A DNA stretch of 64,000 nucleotides from Ancylobacter rudongensis (GTDB taxonomy: Bacteria > Pseudomonadota > Alphaproteobacteria > Rhizobiales > Xanthobacteraceae), in the NCBI RefSeq assembly GCF_900100155.1, contig NZ_FMTP01000010.1, positions 50,108 to 114,107 on the forward strand, written 5' to 3'. The notes below the pieces were generated by a model, which made no database searches, had not been told where the DNA came from, and was given only the letters and a program-made list of their open reading frames with translations. Made by a program: the position numbers and the translations under genes. Below are positions 27,090 through 35,417 of the stretch, piece by piece. Numbering within the stretch: position 1 is the stretch's first letter; each line of letters opens with the position of its first letter.

Positions 27090-27131
27090 ACAACGCGCAC
27101 GCGACATGCGCGACAATCTGGAGAGCCAGCC

Positions 27132-28394
27132 ATGAGTGAAGCAGCGACCCTCGACGCCGCGCCGAGCGCGGCCGTCGTCCCTGCCGCCGTCAATGACGGC
27201 AAGATCACCTGCCACATCGACAACGCCCGCGTGCATTCGATCCAGCGGCATATCGGCGATCACTATGCCGCCGAGTGGACGATCGAGCGCTACAAGCAGG
27301 AATTCCCGGGCGAGCCGCTGCTCTCGCCGGTGGCCGAGCGGCTTCTCCAGGAGCGGGCTCAGGAGCGCGCCAAGCAGCAGGCGAGCGAGCAGGTTCCCCG
27401 TCAGCCGGCATCTCCCGCGGCGATTGCCGGCCTGGTGACCGCGGCGACCGCGCTCACGCCCAAGACGGTGATGCTCAACGAGGCGTTCGGCCTCGGCAAT
27501 GCGTCAGCGGCCATGAATGGCGAAGGCCGGCCAATCCCGATCACGACGTTCACGGGGCATGACCGCGCGTCGCTCGACTATCTGCCGGATCTCGATGCGG
27601 ACTTTGTGTTCAACATCGACCTGCTCAAGAAGGTCATCATCGGCTTCGAGCTGAACATTCCGACCTATCTCTGGGGCTTTCACGGCACCGGCAAGACGAC
27701 GGTGCTCGAGCAGGCGTCGGCGCGCACCGGCCGGCCGTTCATCCGCGTCCAGCACACGATCAACATGCAGGAGTCCGAGGTGCTCGGGCAGTGGACCGTC
27801 AAGGACGGCGCCACGCACTTCCAGCTCGGCCCGCTGCCGATGGCGATGATCAATGGCTGGGTCTACTGCGCCGACGAATACGACTTCGCCATGCCGGCCG
27901 TGACCGCGCTCTATCAGCCGGTGCTCGAGGGCAAGGCGCTGCTCATCAAGGACGCGCCCCCGATGTTCCGGCGCATCGAGCCGCATCCGAACTTCCGCTT
28001 CGTCGGCACCGGCAACACCAACGGCATCGGCGACGAAACCGGCCTCTACCAGGGCACGCTCGTCATGAACGCCGCCAACTTCTCGCGCTTCGGCATCACC
28101 GAGGAGGTCACCTACAACGAAGCGAAGGTCGAGGAGAGCATCCTCATCAGCCGCACCAAGATCGACCGGGCGACCGCCTCGAAGATCGTCAAGTTCGCCA
28201 ATGACGTGCGCAAGCTGTTCCGCGACGGCAAGATCTCCATGACGGTCTCGCCGCGTGAGCTGATCCGCGCCGCGCAGCTGGGCATCGCCTATGGCGCCAA
28301 GTGGCAGATCGGGCTCGAGCTCGCTTTCGCCAATCGTCTGTCCCGTGTCGACAAGAAGGCGGTGATGGAATTCGCGCAGCGGATCTTCGGCTGA
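27132..28394 (+). CDS. CobS/MoxR-type AAA+ ATPase
   Basis: 420 residues from ATG 27132 (GGAGAG 8 bp upstream). Walker A GFHGTGKTT (about residues 180-188), Walker B-like VYCADEYDFA, and sensor FVGTGNTNGIGD are visible. The sequence around QESEVLGQWTVKDGATHFQ is typical of the CobS branch of MoxR ATPases. MoxR ATPases work with VWA partners, and the preceding gene encodes one. Its stop overlaps the sigma-like gene. Confidence 0.9.
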   Translation: MSEAATLDAAPSAAVVPAAVNDGKITCHIDNARVHSIQRHIGDHYAAEWTIERYKQEFPGEPLLSPVAERLLQERAQERAKQQASEQVPRQPASPAAIAGLVTAATALTPKTVMLNEAFGLGNASAAMNGEGRPIPITTFTGHDRASLDYLPDLDADFVFNIDLLKKVIIGFELNIPTYLWGFHGTGKTTVLEQASARTGRPFIRVQHTINMQESEVLGQWTVKDGATHFQLGPLPMAMINGWVYCADEYDFAMPAVTALYQPVLEGKALLIKDAPPMFRRIEPHPNFRFVGTGNTNGIGDETGLYQGTLVMNAANFSRFGITEEVTYNEAKVEESILISRTKIDRATASKIVKFANDVRKLFRDGKISMTVSPRELIRAAQLGIAYGAKWQIGLELAFANRLSRVDKKAVMEFAQRIFG

Positions 28395-29026
28395 TGCAGC
28401 GCCGGTTCAATCCCGCCGACAGCGCGAAGCAGATCAAGGCGTTCGCGGCTCGTGTGCATCGCCGGCTCAAGGCGGCCGGCGCTGCGTCCCACGCGGTCGA
28501 GGACGTCGAGCAGGAGCTGTGGTGCATCTGGTGCAAGGCGTGCGACGCCTATGACCCGACCCAGGGTGCGTCGTTCAAGACGTTCCTGCACAAGGGCATG
28601 CAGCTCTACATCAACCGCTATGTCGAGAAGCATGTCAGTCGGCGCCATGCCGAGGTGGTCGCTCTGTCGATCGATTACTCCTATGGCGACGAGGACGACA
28701 ATGCGACGCTCGGCGACGCTGTCAGCGCCGGCGACAAGTCGGCGGAGGATGAGCTGGCCGAGACCGACCTGTTCGGCAAGGTCATCGATCGGCTCTCCGC
28801 GCGCGCCCGCCTGTTCGTGACGCTGCTGCACGAGGAGCCGGCCGAGCTCGTCAATGAGGTGAAGCACCTCGAGCAGAAGGGCGATTACGCCAGGTCGCGC
28901 GGCCTGCCCTTCAAACAGTCCCTGCGCGTGACCAGTCGCATGGTGTTCGAGCTCATGGCGGCCGACCACGCCGAGCGCCGGGCCATTCTGGAAGAGATCA
29001 ATCATGTCACCCGAAAGCTCGCCTGA
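28394..29026 (+). CDS. Sigma-70-like RNA polymerase factor (region 2)
   Basis: 210 residues, ATG overlapping the upstream TGA. Residues ~32-80 (AVEDVEQELWCIWCKACDA, then YDPTQGASFKTFLHKGM, then YINRYVEKHVSR) follow the region-2 pattern of ECF-type sigma factors: an EDxxQE-W helix, a YDP-SF-TFL turn and an arginine-rich helix. A C-terminal HTH (region 4) is not clear. If real, it could direct RNA polymerase to the WYCCM-N13-TATAAT promoters of this phage. Confidence 0.65.
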   Translation: MQRRFNPADSAKQIKAFAARVHRRLKAAGAASHAVEDVEQELWCIWCKACDAYDPTQGASFKTFLHKGMQLYINRYVEKHVSRRHAEVVALSIDYSYGDEDDNATLGDAVSAGDKSAEDELAETDLFGKVIDRLSARARLFVTLLHEEPAELVNEVKHLEQKGDYARSRGLPFKQSLRVTSRMVFELMAADHAERRAILEEINHVTRKLA

Positions 29027-29564
29027 GACCATCGACACGAACGTTCCCGAGTTCGCGCCCGGGTGCTTCGGTTCCGCCCTCGCCTATCGCGAGACGGACA
29101 GCATCTGCACGGCCTGCGTCTTCGCCGGGCGCTGCAAGCCGCTGCACCTGCAGGCCCAGGCGGCGTTGCGCGCGCGCTTTGGCATCGAGCTCACCGAGAC
29201 GCAGAAGCGCCGGATCCAGCGCGCAGCGAACCCGCCCGCGCATCCCGCGGAGATGACCGTGCCCAAGAAGGTCCAGGCGCTGATCGATCGCTTCGACAAC
29301 ACCAATTCCCGGGTGGCCGAGCAGCTGGGCCAGGGCGTCAATCCGTTCGCGACCACGCTGCCCTTCATGCGCATCGTCTGCCACCTGCTGCTCAATTACG
29401 CCAAGCCGATCGACCGCGGGCTGTTGGCGACGGCCTTCGCCTCGCGCCTCAACTGGCAGCAGGACACGGCCGAAGCCCATGCGCGCATGGCAATCCAGGC
29501 TCTCACTCATATCGGCGCGGTCGACAATATCGACGGCGCGATCGCACTGCGGAGGATCGGCTGA
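29004..29564 (+). CDS. Four-cysteine protein, possible Fe-S or zinc binder
   Basis: 186 residues. The N-terminus has GCFGSALAYRETDSICTACV then FAGRC: four cysteines (GCF, ICTAC, GRC) spaced like a metal site. The C-terminal half is helical. Overlaps the sigma-like gene by 23 bp, so the two are probably coupled; it may therefore act in transcription, but this is inferred. Confidence 0.65.
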   Translation: MSPESSPETIDTNVPEFAPGCFGSALAYRETDSICTACVFAGRCKPLHLQAQAALRARFGIELTETQKRRIQRAANPPAHPAEMTVPKKVQALIDRFDNTNSRVAEQLGQGVNPFATTLPFMRIVCHLLLNYAKPIDRGLLATAFASRLNWQQDTAEAHARMAIQALTHIGAVDNIDGAIALRRIG

Positions 29565-29836
29565 TGGGTATTCGCTTCGAGTTTACCGTGGTGCGCCCGG
29601 GCGAGACCCGTGCCGGCTATGGCTATGCCGATGTCGCCGACGCGGCAGTGAGAGGCCCGGTCACCGAAGGGCTGGTCATCAATATCGAGAAGGTTCTGCG
29701 CGACGCGCTCGAGCCGCCCGGCAGCGACGTCCAGATCTCCTCGTGGTCAGTGCGGCCGGTCGAGAAGTCGGATTTGGTCTGCCAGGGCGGCGTCCTGCCG
29801 GACATTCTGCCGATCATTCTCTCCTGCCGCTCATAG
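29564..29836 (+). CDS. Uncharacterised small protein
   Basis: 90 residues from ATG 29564, overlapping the previous stop (TGATG). No recognised domain; begins with a beta strand (IRFEFTVVRPG). Directly upstream of the polymerase gene. Confidence 0.6.
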   Translation: MGIRFEFTVVRPGETRAGYGYADVADAAVRGPVTEGLVINIEKVLRDALEPPGSDVQISSWSVRPVEKSDLVCQGGVLPDILPIILSCRS

Positions 29837-29844
29837 GAGCACCC

Positions 29845-32800
29845 ATGCACTCGATCCTTGCCGCGCGCACCGACTTCTCGGTGGGCGAGTCCATCCTGGG
29901 CACTGAGCGCCTGGTCGAGCTCGCGGTCGAAGCGGGCCAGAAGGCCGTCGCCATGACAGACACGATGAGTGTCACGGGCATGGTGGACTTCACCAAGCGC
30001 ACCAAGGCGGCCGGCCTCAAGCCGATCATCGGCACGCGGCTGCGCCTGATGGATGATCCCGCCTGGCGCCCGGGCACCGGCGAGAAGAAGAAGGACATGC
30101 CGCCGTCCTATTTCCTGACGGTCTATGCGCGCACCGAGGCGGGCATGAAGGGCATCTTCCGGCTGCTCACCCTCGCCAATTCCGAGGACCGCTTCTACTA
30201 CGAGCCGAAGCTCGGCTTTGACGACCTGCGTAAGGAGCTGCGCGACCGGCTCACGCCTGACGATCTCGCTATCGTGCTGGGCGACGCGCACAGCGTTCTC
30301 ACCCATCCCGACGCCGGCGTGATCATCGAGGACCTCAAGGCGGTCTGCGCCGATGTCTACGCGCCGCTGATCCCGGTCGACACGCCCTATTTCGGCCGGC
30401 TGAACCAGCTGGCGCTCGAAGCCTTCGGCACGCACCAGATCGAGCCGATCGTCATTCGTCCGGCCTTCTACGGCCAGGGCGAGGCGGACGCGCAGGAGAT
30501 CATGAGCGCAATCACCGCCAACAACAAGGTCACCGACCCCTGGCACCGCTCGACCTTCAACCGCGACTTTCATGTGGTTGGCGAGGCGGCGCTCGGCGCT
30601 GAGGCGATGAAGGCGGCAAAGCATCTGCTGCGGCGCGGCGTCCCGGCTGTCGGCCCCGCGATCAGTCGCGGTCTGCGCAACACCGATCGCCTGGTCGCCA
30701 GCATCAGCTACGAATGGACCAAGGCGGAGCCGTCGCTGCCGAAGATGGCGGCCGACGAGTTCGCGGTCGTGGTCGAGGAGTGCAAGAAGGGCTTCAAGGA
30801 GCGCTTCGCCGCGCCGGTCTTCGGCCATCAGCCGAGCGCGAAGGAGCTGACGGAGATCTATCACCCGCGGCTTGTCTACGAGCTCGAAACCCTCAAGCGG
30901 CTCAATTTCTCCGGCTACTTCCTGCTCGTGCAGGACGTGGTGCAGTTCGCCAAGCGCTCCGGCATTCTCGTCGGCCCGGGCCGCGGCTCCGTCGGCGGCT
31001 CCCTCGTCGCCTATCTCATGGGCATTACCGAGTGCGATCCGCTGCGTTTTGGGCTGCTGTTCGAGCGCTTCATCAACCCCGACCGTATCGACCTGCCCGA
31101 CGCCGACCTCGACTTCATGTCCGAGCGCCGGCACGAGGTGGTCGAGTATCTCGTCGCCAAGTATGGCCGCGACCGCGTCGCCGGTGTTTCCAACTTCGGC
31201 ACGCTGGCGGCTGCCTCGGCGATCCGCGATGTGAGCCGCGTCACCGGCATCCCCGAGAAGGACTATTCCGTCTCGAAATTCGTGCCCAAGCTGCACGGCG
31301 CTAATGTGCCCCTGCCCAAGTGCCGCGAGCAGGTCGGCGAGATCGACAGCTTCGCCAACCAGTATGCGCCGCTCTGGCCGATCATGGAGCGGCTCGAGGG
31401 CACGATCCGCAACTTCTCTCAGCACGCGGCCGGCATCGTCGTCGGTGGTGTGGATCTGGTCGAGCGCGCGGTCGTGGAGCGGCGCAAGGAAGAGAGCGTC
31501 GTGTGCTGGGACAAGCGCATCGTTGAGGATCAGGGCCTGATCAAGATGGACATTCTGGGCCTGCGCACGCTGGACCTGGTGAGCCAGGCGCTCGCCTACA
31601 TCAAGGAGCGCACCGGCAAGACCGTCGATCTGCACCGCATTCCGCTCGATCACCCCGACGTGCTGGCGAACTTCGCCAAGGGCAACACGACCGGCATCTT
31701 CCAGTTCGAGTCCGGCGGCATGCGCCGGCTGCTGAAGGAGCTCGGCTCGGATGGCTGCATCACCTTCGACGACATCACGGCCGCGACCGCTCTCTACCGG
31801 CCCGGCCCGATGGAGTCGGGCATGATGGACAGCTTCTACAAGCGCAAGCAGGGGCTCGAGCATATCGACTACGACCATTCGCTGATGGAGCCGGTCCTGC
31901 GCGAGACGTTCGGCGTGATCGTCTACCAGGAGCAGGTCATGAAGATCTCCCAGGTGATCGCCGGCTACAGCGGCGCCGACGCCGACAAGCTGCGCAAAAT
32001 CATGGGCAAGAAGCTGCCCGAGGAGATGCGCAAGGAGCGGCAGAAGTTCGTCGATGGGTGCGTGGCGACGATCGGGTGCGCCGAGGACTGGGCCGGGCGG
32101 CTGTTCGACAAGATCGAAGGCTTCGCGGGCTACGGCTTCAACAAGAGCCATTCGGTCGAATACACGCTGATCTCCTACCAGTCGATGTGGCTCAAGACCT
32201 TCCATAGCGTGGAGTTCTATGCCGCCGGCCTCACGCTCATGGATGAGGACAAGCTCCCTGCCCTGCTGCGCGACGCGGCCCAGGGTGGCGTCAAGGTGAC
32301 CACACCCGACATCAACATCTCCACCAACCGCTTTGAGATCATCACCGACACCAGCCTCGCCATGCCCTTCCAGCGCATCAAGGGTCTGTCGGAGAAGACG
32401 ACGAACGCCATTCTCGAGGCGCGTGCCGCCGGCCCGTTCGTGAGCAAGGAGGATTTCCTCGCCCGCGTCGAGAAGCGCCGCTGCAATGTCTCCCATCAGG
32501 CCAAGCTCGATCAGGTGGGTGCCTTCGCGCGCATCGAGCCCTCGCAGCCTGCAGCCGACGATCCCTCGCGCATCCGGGATCAGATTGAGCTTCTGCCCGG
32601 CCTGATCACCGCCAATGTGCCCGTCCAGCGCGACATGCACACCGACAAGGTGACAAAGGCGGCGATCGGGGAGCTGGTGGACGAGTATCGGGCGCAGTTC
32701 GGCCCGGGCGCCGAGGTCGTGGACGGCATGCCGGTGAAGCCCTCCTTCGGACGCACGGCGCGCTTCATGCTCGTGATGGACGCGCCCAATGGCGAGGAAG

Positions 32801-33207
32801 AGGGCGTCGGCATGATGGGATTCACGCGCTCCTCGGCGCCGATCATCGACGCGCTGGCTGTCGTGGGCCTCGACCGGGCGGACGCCTACTGGACCTCGGT
32901 CATCAAGCGACCCAAGCGCGGCAAGCAGATCAGCCAGGAGGAGGCGAGCGCCTATTCCCCCTATCTCCAGCGCGAGATCGAGATCCTCAAGCCGCCCGTC
33001 ATCGTGCTCTGCGGCTCCCAGGCTGTCCGGCTGTTCCTGCCCGACTTCAAGGGCAAGGCGTCCGACGCGGCCGGCAAGGTGGTCTACTCCAAGGAGTTCG
33101 AGGCCAATCTCGTCATCGGGTTCTCACCCGGGGAGATCTATTACGACGAGGACAAGCAGTCGAACATGAACGACGTGTTCGCCGCGGTCGCGGATCTTCT
33201 TTCTTAA
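29845..33207 (+). CDS. dnaE: DnaE-type DNA polymerase with C-terminal UDG-like domain
   Basis: 1120 residues from ATG 29845 (AGGAG 5 bp upstream). The C-family palm is clear: GPGRGSVGGSLVAYLMG and the catalytic PDADLDF (D419, D421, D423). The N-terminal PHP region has lost its metal-binding HxH (LAARTDFS) and DH (TDTMSVTG). Residues ~950-1120 resemble family-4 uracil-DNA glycosylases: MLVMDAPNGEEEGVGMMGF, then SAPIIDALAVVGLDRADAYW, TSVIKRP, PYLQREIEILKPPVIVLCG and GFSPGEIYYDED. The usual active-site HPS is FSP here, so activity is uncertain. Proofreading is probably supplied by the DEDDh exonuclease at 60636. Confidence 0.9.
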   Translation: MHSILAARTDFSVGESILGTERLVELAVEAGQKAVAMTDTMSVTGMVDFTKRTKAAGLKPIIGTRLRLMDDPAWRPGTGEKKKDMPPSYFLTVYARTEAGMKGIFRLLTLANSEDRFYYEPKLGFDDLRKELRDRLTPDDLAIVLGDAHSVLTHPDAGVIIEDLKAVCADVYAPLIPVDTPYFGRLNQLALEAFGTHQIEPIVIRPAFYGQGEADAQEIMSAITANNKVTDPWHRSTFNRDFHVVGEAALGAEAMKAAKHLLRRGVPAVGPAISRGLRNTDRLVASISYEWTKAEPSLPKMAADEFAVVVEECKKGFKERFAAPVFGHQPSAKELTEIYHPRLVYELETLKRLNFSGYFLLVQDVVQFAKRSGILVGPGRGSVGGSLVAYLMGITECDPLRFGLLFERFINPDRIDLPDADLDFMSERRHEVVEYLVAKYGRDRVAGVSNFGTLAAASAIRDVSRVTGIPEKDYSVSKFVPKLHGANVPLPKCREQVGEIDSFANQYAPLWPIMERLEGTIRNFSQHAAGIVVGGVDLVERAVVERRKEESVVCWDKRIVEDQGLIKMDILGLRTLDLVSQALAYIKERTGKTVDLHRIPLDHPDVLANFAKGNTTGIFQFESGGMRRLLKELGSDGCITFDDITAATALYRPGPMESGMMDSFYKRKQGLEHIDYDHSLMEPVLRETFGVIVYQEQVMKISQVIAGYSGADADKLRKIMGKKLPEEMRKERQKFVDGCVATIGCAEDWAGRLFDKIEGFAGYGFNKSHSVEYTLISYQSMWLKTFHSVEFYAAGLTLMDEDKLPALLRDAAQGGVKVTTPDINISTNRFEIITDTSLAMPFQRIKGLSEKTTNAILEARAAGPFVSKEDFLARVEKRRCNVSHQAKLDQVGAFARIEPSQPAADDPSRIRDQIELLPGLITANVPVQRDMHTDKVTKAAIGELVDEYRAQFGPGAEVVDGMPVKPSFGRTARFMLVMDAPNGEEEGVGMMGFTRSSAPIIDALAVVGLDRADAYWTSVIKRPKRGKQISQEEASAYSPYLQREIEILKPPVIVLCGSQAVRLFLPDFKGKASDAAGKVVYSKEFEANLVIGFSPGEIYYDEDKQSNMNDVFAAVADLLS

Positions 33208-33210
33208 GCT

Positions 33211-33234
33211 ACCCAGCGCACGCGACGCTATAAT
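33211..33234 (+). promoter_or_regulatory. Phage-type promoter without operator
   Basis: ACCCA (33211-33215), 13 bp, TATAAT (33229-33234), 25 bp before the ATG at 33260. No dyad follows, so this member may be constitutive. Confidence 0.8.
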
Positions 33235-33259
33235 TCAAGCGAGCAACAGGAATTCACGC

Positions 33260-33811
33260 ATGAGCGAAACCCCGACAACCGGCGACGCGGCCGCACAGCC
33301 GACCGTCTACCAGGTCCGTGACTACATCGACGCCGCGCAGATGAAGCGCGATCTGGCGTTCAGCACCAATGACCTCACCACGGCGATGATGGAGCAGTCC
33401 GCGCTGTTCTCCCATTACGGCGTTCTCGCCGCCCAGGCATCGCACCAGGTGGATGTGGTGAAGATGCTGCTCGAGAACACCGAGGCGGCGGTCTACAAGG
33501 CCGAGCGCGACCGGCTGGCCAGCTCCGGCGAGAAGTTCACCGAGACGCTTCTGGAGAAGATTGTCTCGCGCCACTCGCGCGTCATCTCCATGAAGAAAGC
33601 CCTCAACGAGGCCAAGCGCATCGAGTCCATCGGCAAGATCGCGGTCGAGGGCTTCCGGCACCGGCGTGACATGCTGGTGCAGCAGGGCCTGATCTCCCGC
33701 GAGGAGATGAAGGGCGAGCTCAAGATCGCCGAGCGCAACGTGCGCGAGGATGTCCAGGCCCAGCAGCGCGAGGCGGTGCTGCAGCAGATGGCCCAGAGAA
33801 ACGCAGCCTGA
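33260..33811 (+). CDS. Helical, coiled-coil-rich protein
   Basis: 183 residues, almost wholly helical and highly charged, with long Glu/Lys/Arg heptads (about 75-170). No recognised family. It lies between the polymerase and SSB/recombination genes; a recombination-mediator role (UvsY-like) is possible from position and shape but unsupported by a motif. Confidence 0.6.
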   Translation: MSETPTTGDAAAQPTVYQVRDYIDAAQMKRDLAFSTNDLTTAMMEQSALFSHYGVLAAQASHQVDVVKMLLENTEAAVYKAERDRLASSGEKFTETLLEKIVSRHSRVISMKKALNEAKRIESIGKIAVEGFRHRRDMLVQQGLISREEMKGELKIAERNVREDVQAQQREAVLQQMAQRNAA

Positions 33812-33815
33812 CGAA

Positions 33816-33858
33816 ATCTCTGTTTCGCTGCGCTATAATGTAAGTGACTGCATACATA
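33816..33858 (+). promoter_or_regulatory. Phage-type promoter with operator O10
   Basis: ATCTC (33816-33820, a weak match), 13 bp, TATAAT (33834-33839), one base, then the dyad TAAGTGACTGCATACATA (33841-33858) covering the expected start of transcription. Confidence 0.78.
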
Positions 33859-33880
33859 TTTCACCCCGAAAGGCTCTGAC

Positions 33881-34105
33881 ATGCCCAACCCCTTCAAGCG
33901 CCCGGCCAACGTCGACACCATTCTCGCGCCGATGGCCAAGATCGTCGCCAAGCTGAACGCCTTCGCCGAGAAGAGCCGCGCCACGGCGGATGAGAAGGCC
34001 GTCGAGGCCAATCGTCTGCGCGACGAGGCCGACGCCTGCCGCTTCGAGGCGGCCCGCGCGGAGCGCCTCAGCAAGAAATACGGCTCGCTGGTCACCGGCG
34101 ACTGA
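33881..34105 (+). CDS. Small coiled-coil protein
   Basis: 74 residues. Residues ~20-65 form a charged, Ala-rich helix (KSRATADEKAVEANRLRDEA) likely to be a coiled coil. A single-gene unit between two phage-type promoters. Function unknown. Confidence 0.65.
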   Translation: MPNPFKRPANVDTILAPMAKIVAKLNAFAEKSRATADEKAVEANRLRDEADACRFEAARAERLSKKYGSLVTGD

Positions 34106-34119
34106 GCGCAAATCGCGCA

Positions 34120-34223
34120 ATCCCGCGCAAATCGTGCTATACATAAATAGCTAACTACAGTTTTCTGTATCAGCGGCACGAAGCATCAAGCACCAAGCAC
34201 CAAGCACCAGGAAAGACAGCCAC
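34120..34223 (+). promoter_or_regulatory. Phage-type promoter and repeat-bearing leader of the SSB gene
   Basis: ATCCC (34120-34124), 13 bp, TATACA (34138-34143). The predicted leader holds a TACAG-TTTT-CTGTA hairpin (34156-34169), then four 7-nt tandem repeats (AAGCATC, 3x AAGCACC; 34181-34208) that run up to the AGGAAAG ribosome site. A leader with a hairpin followed by unstructured repeats recalls the autogenous control of T4 gene 32. Confidence 0.65.
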
Positions 34224-35297
34224 ATGGGTCTCAATCCCCAGCTTCTCCAGATGGTCTCCCAGGCCAAGTCCAAGTATGCCGGCAACTCCGGCAAGGCCAT
34301 CAAGCCCAAGGAAGGCCGCAATACCTACCGCATCGTCGCGCCCACGCATCAGCAGGCGCCGTGGGTCGATCCCGTGACCGGCAAGTGGTGGGCCGATCTC
34401 GGCGTCCACTGGATCAAGAGTGATCCGAACGGCAAGCCGATCGCCGTCGTCGGTGACTGCGACACCGTCTACCAGCAGCCCTCCCCGCTCAACACCGCGA
34501 TCGAGATGGCGATCCACAGCGCCGTCGACGAGGATTCCAAGAAGCTCTACGAGGAGTGGAAGGCCCGCAAGTCGATCCTGCTCAACGTGGTCGATCGCTC
34601 GACCCCGGGTGATGACCCCGACGTGCTCGAGCTGACCACGACCACCTTCTCCAAGGTGCTCGAGCTCTACACGATGTATGCCGAAGCCGGCCAGGACATC
34701 ACCGATCCGGCGAGCGGCCAGGACATCGTCATCACCCGCACCGGCAAGGGCCTCAACACCAACTACGACGTCGCCATCGCGCCGCTCGCGCCGGGCGCCT
34801 CGCACAAGCCGGTTCCGCTCGCGAGCCTGCAGAAGGCGACCGACCTGATGGACTTCATCCAGAAGAACTACTTCCGCGGTGAAGAGCAGAAGGCCCTGAA
34901 CGCGATCGCCCAGATCGCCGGCGTGGCCCTGCCGCGTCTTGGTGCGGCTCCGGCCGGCGCTCTCGCCGCCCGCACGCCGACGGCCGCGCTGACCTCTGCG
35001 TCGGCCTCCGTCGCCGAGGCCGATCCGGTGACGACCGTGGCGCCGGCGGTGACCGCGCCTGTTACCCCGGCGGCCGCTGCGGCGCCCGTCGTGGACCAGG
35101 CGGCCATCGACCTTGCTGCGCGCCGCGCCGCGATCCTCAAGCGTCAGCAGGAAGAGCTGGCCGAGATCGAGGCGGCGGAAGCGGCGGCTGCCTCCAAGGC
35201 CGCTGCGCCGGCCCCTGCGGCTGCTCCCGCGGCCACTGTGCTGCCGGAAGCGGAGGTCGACAGCATCCTGAGCGAGCTCGACAACCTCGTCGGCTGA
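34224..35297 (+). CDS. gp32-like single-stranded DNA-binding protein
   Basis: 357 residues. The N-terminal two-thirds has the pattern of phage gp32-type SSBs: basic start, GRNTYRIVAP, VHWIKSDPNGK, SILLNVVDRS, then LELTTTTFSKVLELY and ITRTGKGLNTNYDV. A long Ala/Pro/Val-rich linker (about 250-335) precedes an acidic tip (EAEVDSILSELDNLVG), the usual partner-docking tail of SSBs. Sits among replication and recombination genes. The zinc-binding cysteines of T4 gp32 are not evident. Confidence 0.7.
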   Translation: MGLNPQLLQMVSQAKSKYAGNSGKAIKPKEGRNTYRIVAPTHQQAPWVDPVTGKWWADLGVHWIKSDPNGKPIAVVGDCDTVYQQPSPLNTAIEMAIHSAVDEDSKKLYEEWKARKSILLNVVDRSTPGDDPDVLELTTTTFSKVLELYTMYAEAGQDITDPASGQDIVITRTGKGLNTNYDVAIAPLAPGASHKPVPLASLQKATDLMDFIQKNYFRGEEQKALNAIAQIAGVALPRLGAAPAGALAARTPTAALTSASASVAEADPVTTVAPAVTAPVTPAAAAAPVVDQAAIDLAARRAAILKRQQEELAEIEAAEAAAASKAAAPAPAAAPAATVLPEAEVDSILSELDNLVG

Positions 35298-35334
35298 TTG
35301 CTGCGCGAGGGTTAGCTCCGGGCCTTCGCGTAGC

Positions 35335-35398
35335 GTGATCCCGGCGTCGCGGCCGGATCACACAGAGGGCGGTGCAGTCCCCGGCACCGCCCTTCTTC
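35335..35398 (+). terminator. Tandem hairpins, the second terminator-like
   Basis: First hairpin GTGATC(C)CGGC / GCCGGATCAC (35335-35361, one-base bulge). Second hairpin AGGGCGGTGC (35366-35375) / GCACCGCCCT (35384-35393), followed by TCTTCC. They lie between the SSB and exonuclease genes and could attenuate the very high expression expected of SSB. Confidence 0.72.
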
Positions 35399-35417
35399 CT
35401 TCAGAAAGGGAATTTCG

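Noticed and set aside
24624..28394. Cobalamin biosynthesis genes (cobaltochelatase CobT/CobS)
   Set aside because: No CobN or other cobalamin gene; the HExxH motif and operon context favour a MoxR-VWA system.
29479..29844. Upstream extension of the polymerase frame
   Set aside because: The extension overlaps two good small genes; the homology to DnaE begins at the ATG 29845 with its own AGGAG.
29623..32640. 1005-codon - strand open frame
   Set aside because: Mirror of the DnaE gene caused by codon bias; no recognisable protein.
34181..34208. A CRISPR array at the 7-nt repeats
   Set aside because: Direct tandem repeats without spacers, only 28 bp, directly before a ribosome site.
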